Of a stretch of 8,040 nt of DNA, positions 7,491-8,040 are shown in pieces. Position 1 is the first letter of the stretch; every line of letters starts with the position of its first letter. Made by a program: the position numbers and the translations under genes. Source of the stretch: JAJPXC01 sp964562375 (GTDB taxonomy: Bacteria > Bacteroidota > Bacteroidia > Bacteroidales > Muribaculaceae). The stretch is taken from the NCBI GenBank assembly GCA_964562375.1, contig CAZLSW010000109.1, positions 1-8,040 of the forward strand, read 5' to 3'. A model generated the notes under the pieces. The model saw only the letters and a list, made by a program, of their open reading frames with translations. It was not told where the DNA came from and ran no database searches.

Positions 7491-8040
7491 ATGAAACAAA
7501 TTTACGCTCTTGCCCTTTTAGCCGCGTCGGCTTTCGCCGCATCGGCTACCGGTATCACCGACATCCTCAACCAAGTGGCGCCCCAGCGCGCCGTTTTCCC
7601 TGAGAAAACAGCCTCACTCACCCGCCACGATATGACGAAAGGCGCTCCCGCCAAAGCCGCCTCTGCCTCTGAAATCGCCGGCGTGTACGACGCCGAGTAT
7701 TACGGTAATAACGGTTCATCTTCCGGATGGATAACGAGTCAATTTACCATCATCGCAACTTCCGACACGGAACTCTCCATCGTAGGCTTTTACAGTACCT
7801 ACCCAGCCACCGCCACCTACGATGCCGAAACGGGCACAATCACCATTCCCACGGGCCAAGTTATGCTGCACAACACTCGATATGACGAGGATGTGCTTCT
7901 CGATTTCTACCGCTGGAATGAAGCGGGTACTGGATATGACGTCATTGAATCCCTGGTTGGAACCCTGGAATCGGATGGATCTATATCTTTCCTGTTTTCG
8001 TCATGCGTTACCCAAAACGGGGGTCTGCTCTACCCAGTTC
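7491..8040 (+). CDS. Unrecognised secreted protein, N-terminal part (cut by window edge)
   Basis: From the ATG at 7491 an open frame of 183 codons runs to the right edge. It begins with a Sec signal peptide (K2, then an Ala/Leu-rich core, 'IYALALLAASAFAASA', likely cut near residues 18-20). No lipobox cysteine is seen, so it is probably periplasmic or exported rather than a lipoprotein. After a low-complexity Ala/Lys stretch (about 48-60), the sequence turns beta-strand rich from 'EIAGVYDAEYYG' (about 61-72). It contains 'ATYDAETGTITIPTGQ', a phrase seen in many uncharacterised Bacteroidales secreted proteins. Only one cysteine appears in the visible part. I cannot name a family or function. 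The gene has its own probable promoter and is separated from mutB by a terminator, so it is not part of the mutase operon. Confidence 0.8.
   Translation, partial: MKQIYALALLAASAFAASATGITDILNQVAPQRAVFPEKTASLTRHDMTKGAPAKAASASEIAGVYDAEYYGNNGSSSGWITSQFTIIATSDTELSIVGFYSTYPATATYDAETGTITIPTGQVMLHNTRYDEDVLLDFYRWNEAGTGYDVIESLVGTLESDGSISFLFSSCVTQNGGLLYPV

Overview
The window looks like a chromosomal stretch from a GC-rich, gut-type member of the Bacteroidales. A Muribaculaceae-like lineage is my guess, but that placement is inference. The signs are start codons without Shine-Dalgarno sequences, -7-like boxes of the form TAnnTTCG, a secreted amylase ending in a Bacteroidales-style C-terminal tail, a two-gene methylmalonyl-CoA mutase operon, and strong use of C-ending codons in the mutase genes.

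Layout, left to right. Positions 1-524 (minus strand) hold the N-terminal 174 codons of an EamA/DMT-family membrane transporter that runs off the left edge. A short gap (525-633) contains a perfect 9-bp inverted repeat just upstream of that gene and a GC-rich hairpin just past the end of the next gene. Positions 634-2820 (minus) encode a secreted GH13 alpha-amylase with two tandem C-terminal SusE/SusF-like beta domains. A 206-bp divergent intergenic region follows, with a matching TAAyTTCGCG box on each strand. On the plus strand come mutA (3027-4880) and mutB (4905-7037), the small and large subunits of adenosylcobalamin-dependent methylmalonyl-CoA mutase. They are 24 bp apart and clearly one operon, closed by a strong intrinsic terminator at 7085-7115.

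The 453 bp between mutB and the last gene are the least ordinary part. They hold a heptamer (TTTAGCN) run touching the mutB stop codon, the terminator, two tandem copies of a 53-bp hairpin-forming repeat followed by an inverted partial third copy (7142-7266), and a further hairpin (7270-7300). After that comes an AT-rich stretch (about 7301-7405) in which I recognise nothing, then a probable promoter and an untranslated leader of roughly 70 bp. Positions 7491-8040 start an unrecognised secreted protein cut by the right edge.

Functionally, the amylase would release sugars from starch-like glucans. MutAB interconverts succinyl-CoA and methylmalonyl-CoA, the step that leads to propionate in Bacteroidales fermenting sugars through succinate. 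The genes therefore sit at the two ends of one fermentation route, though adjacency alone does not prove co-regulation. I see no convincing new multi-gene system. The best leads are the structured intergenic repeat, the recurring promoter box, and a cysteine cluster in MutA.
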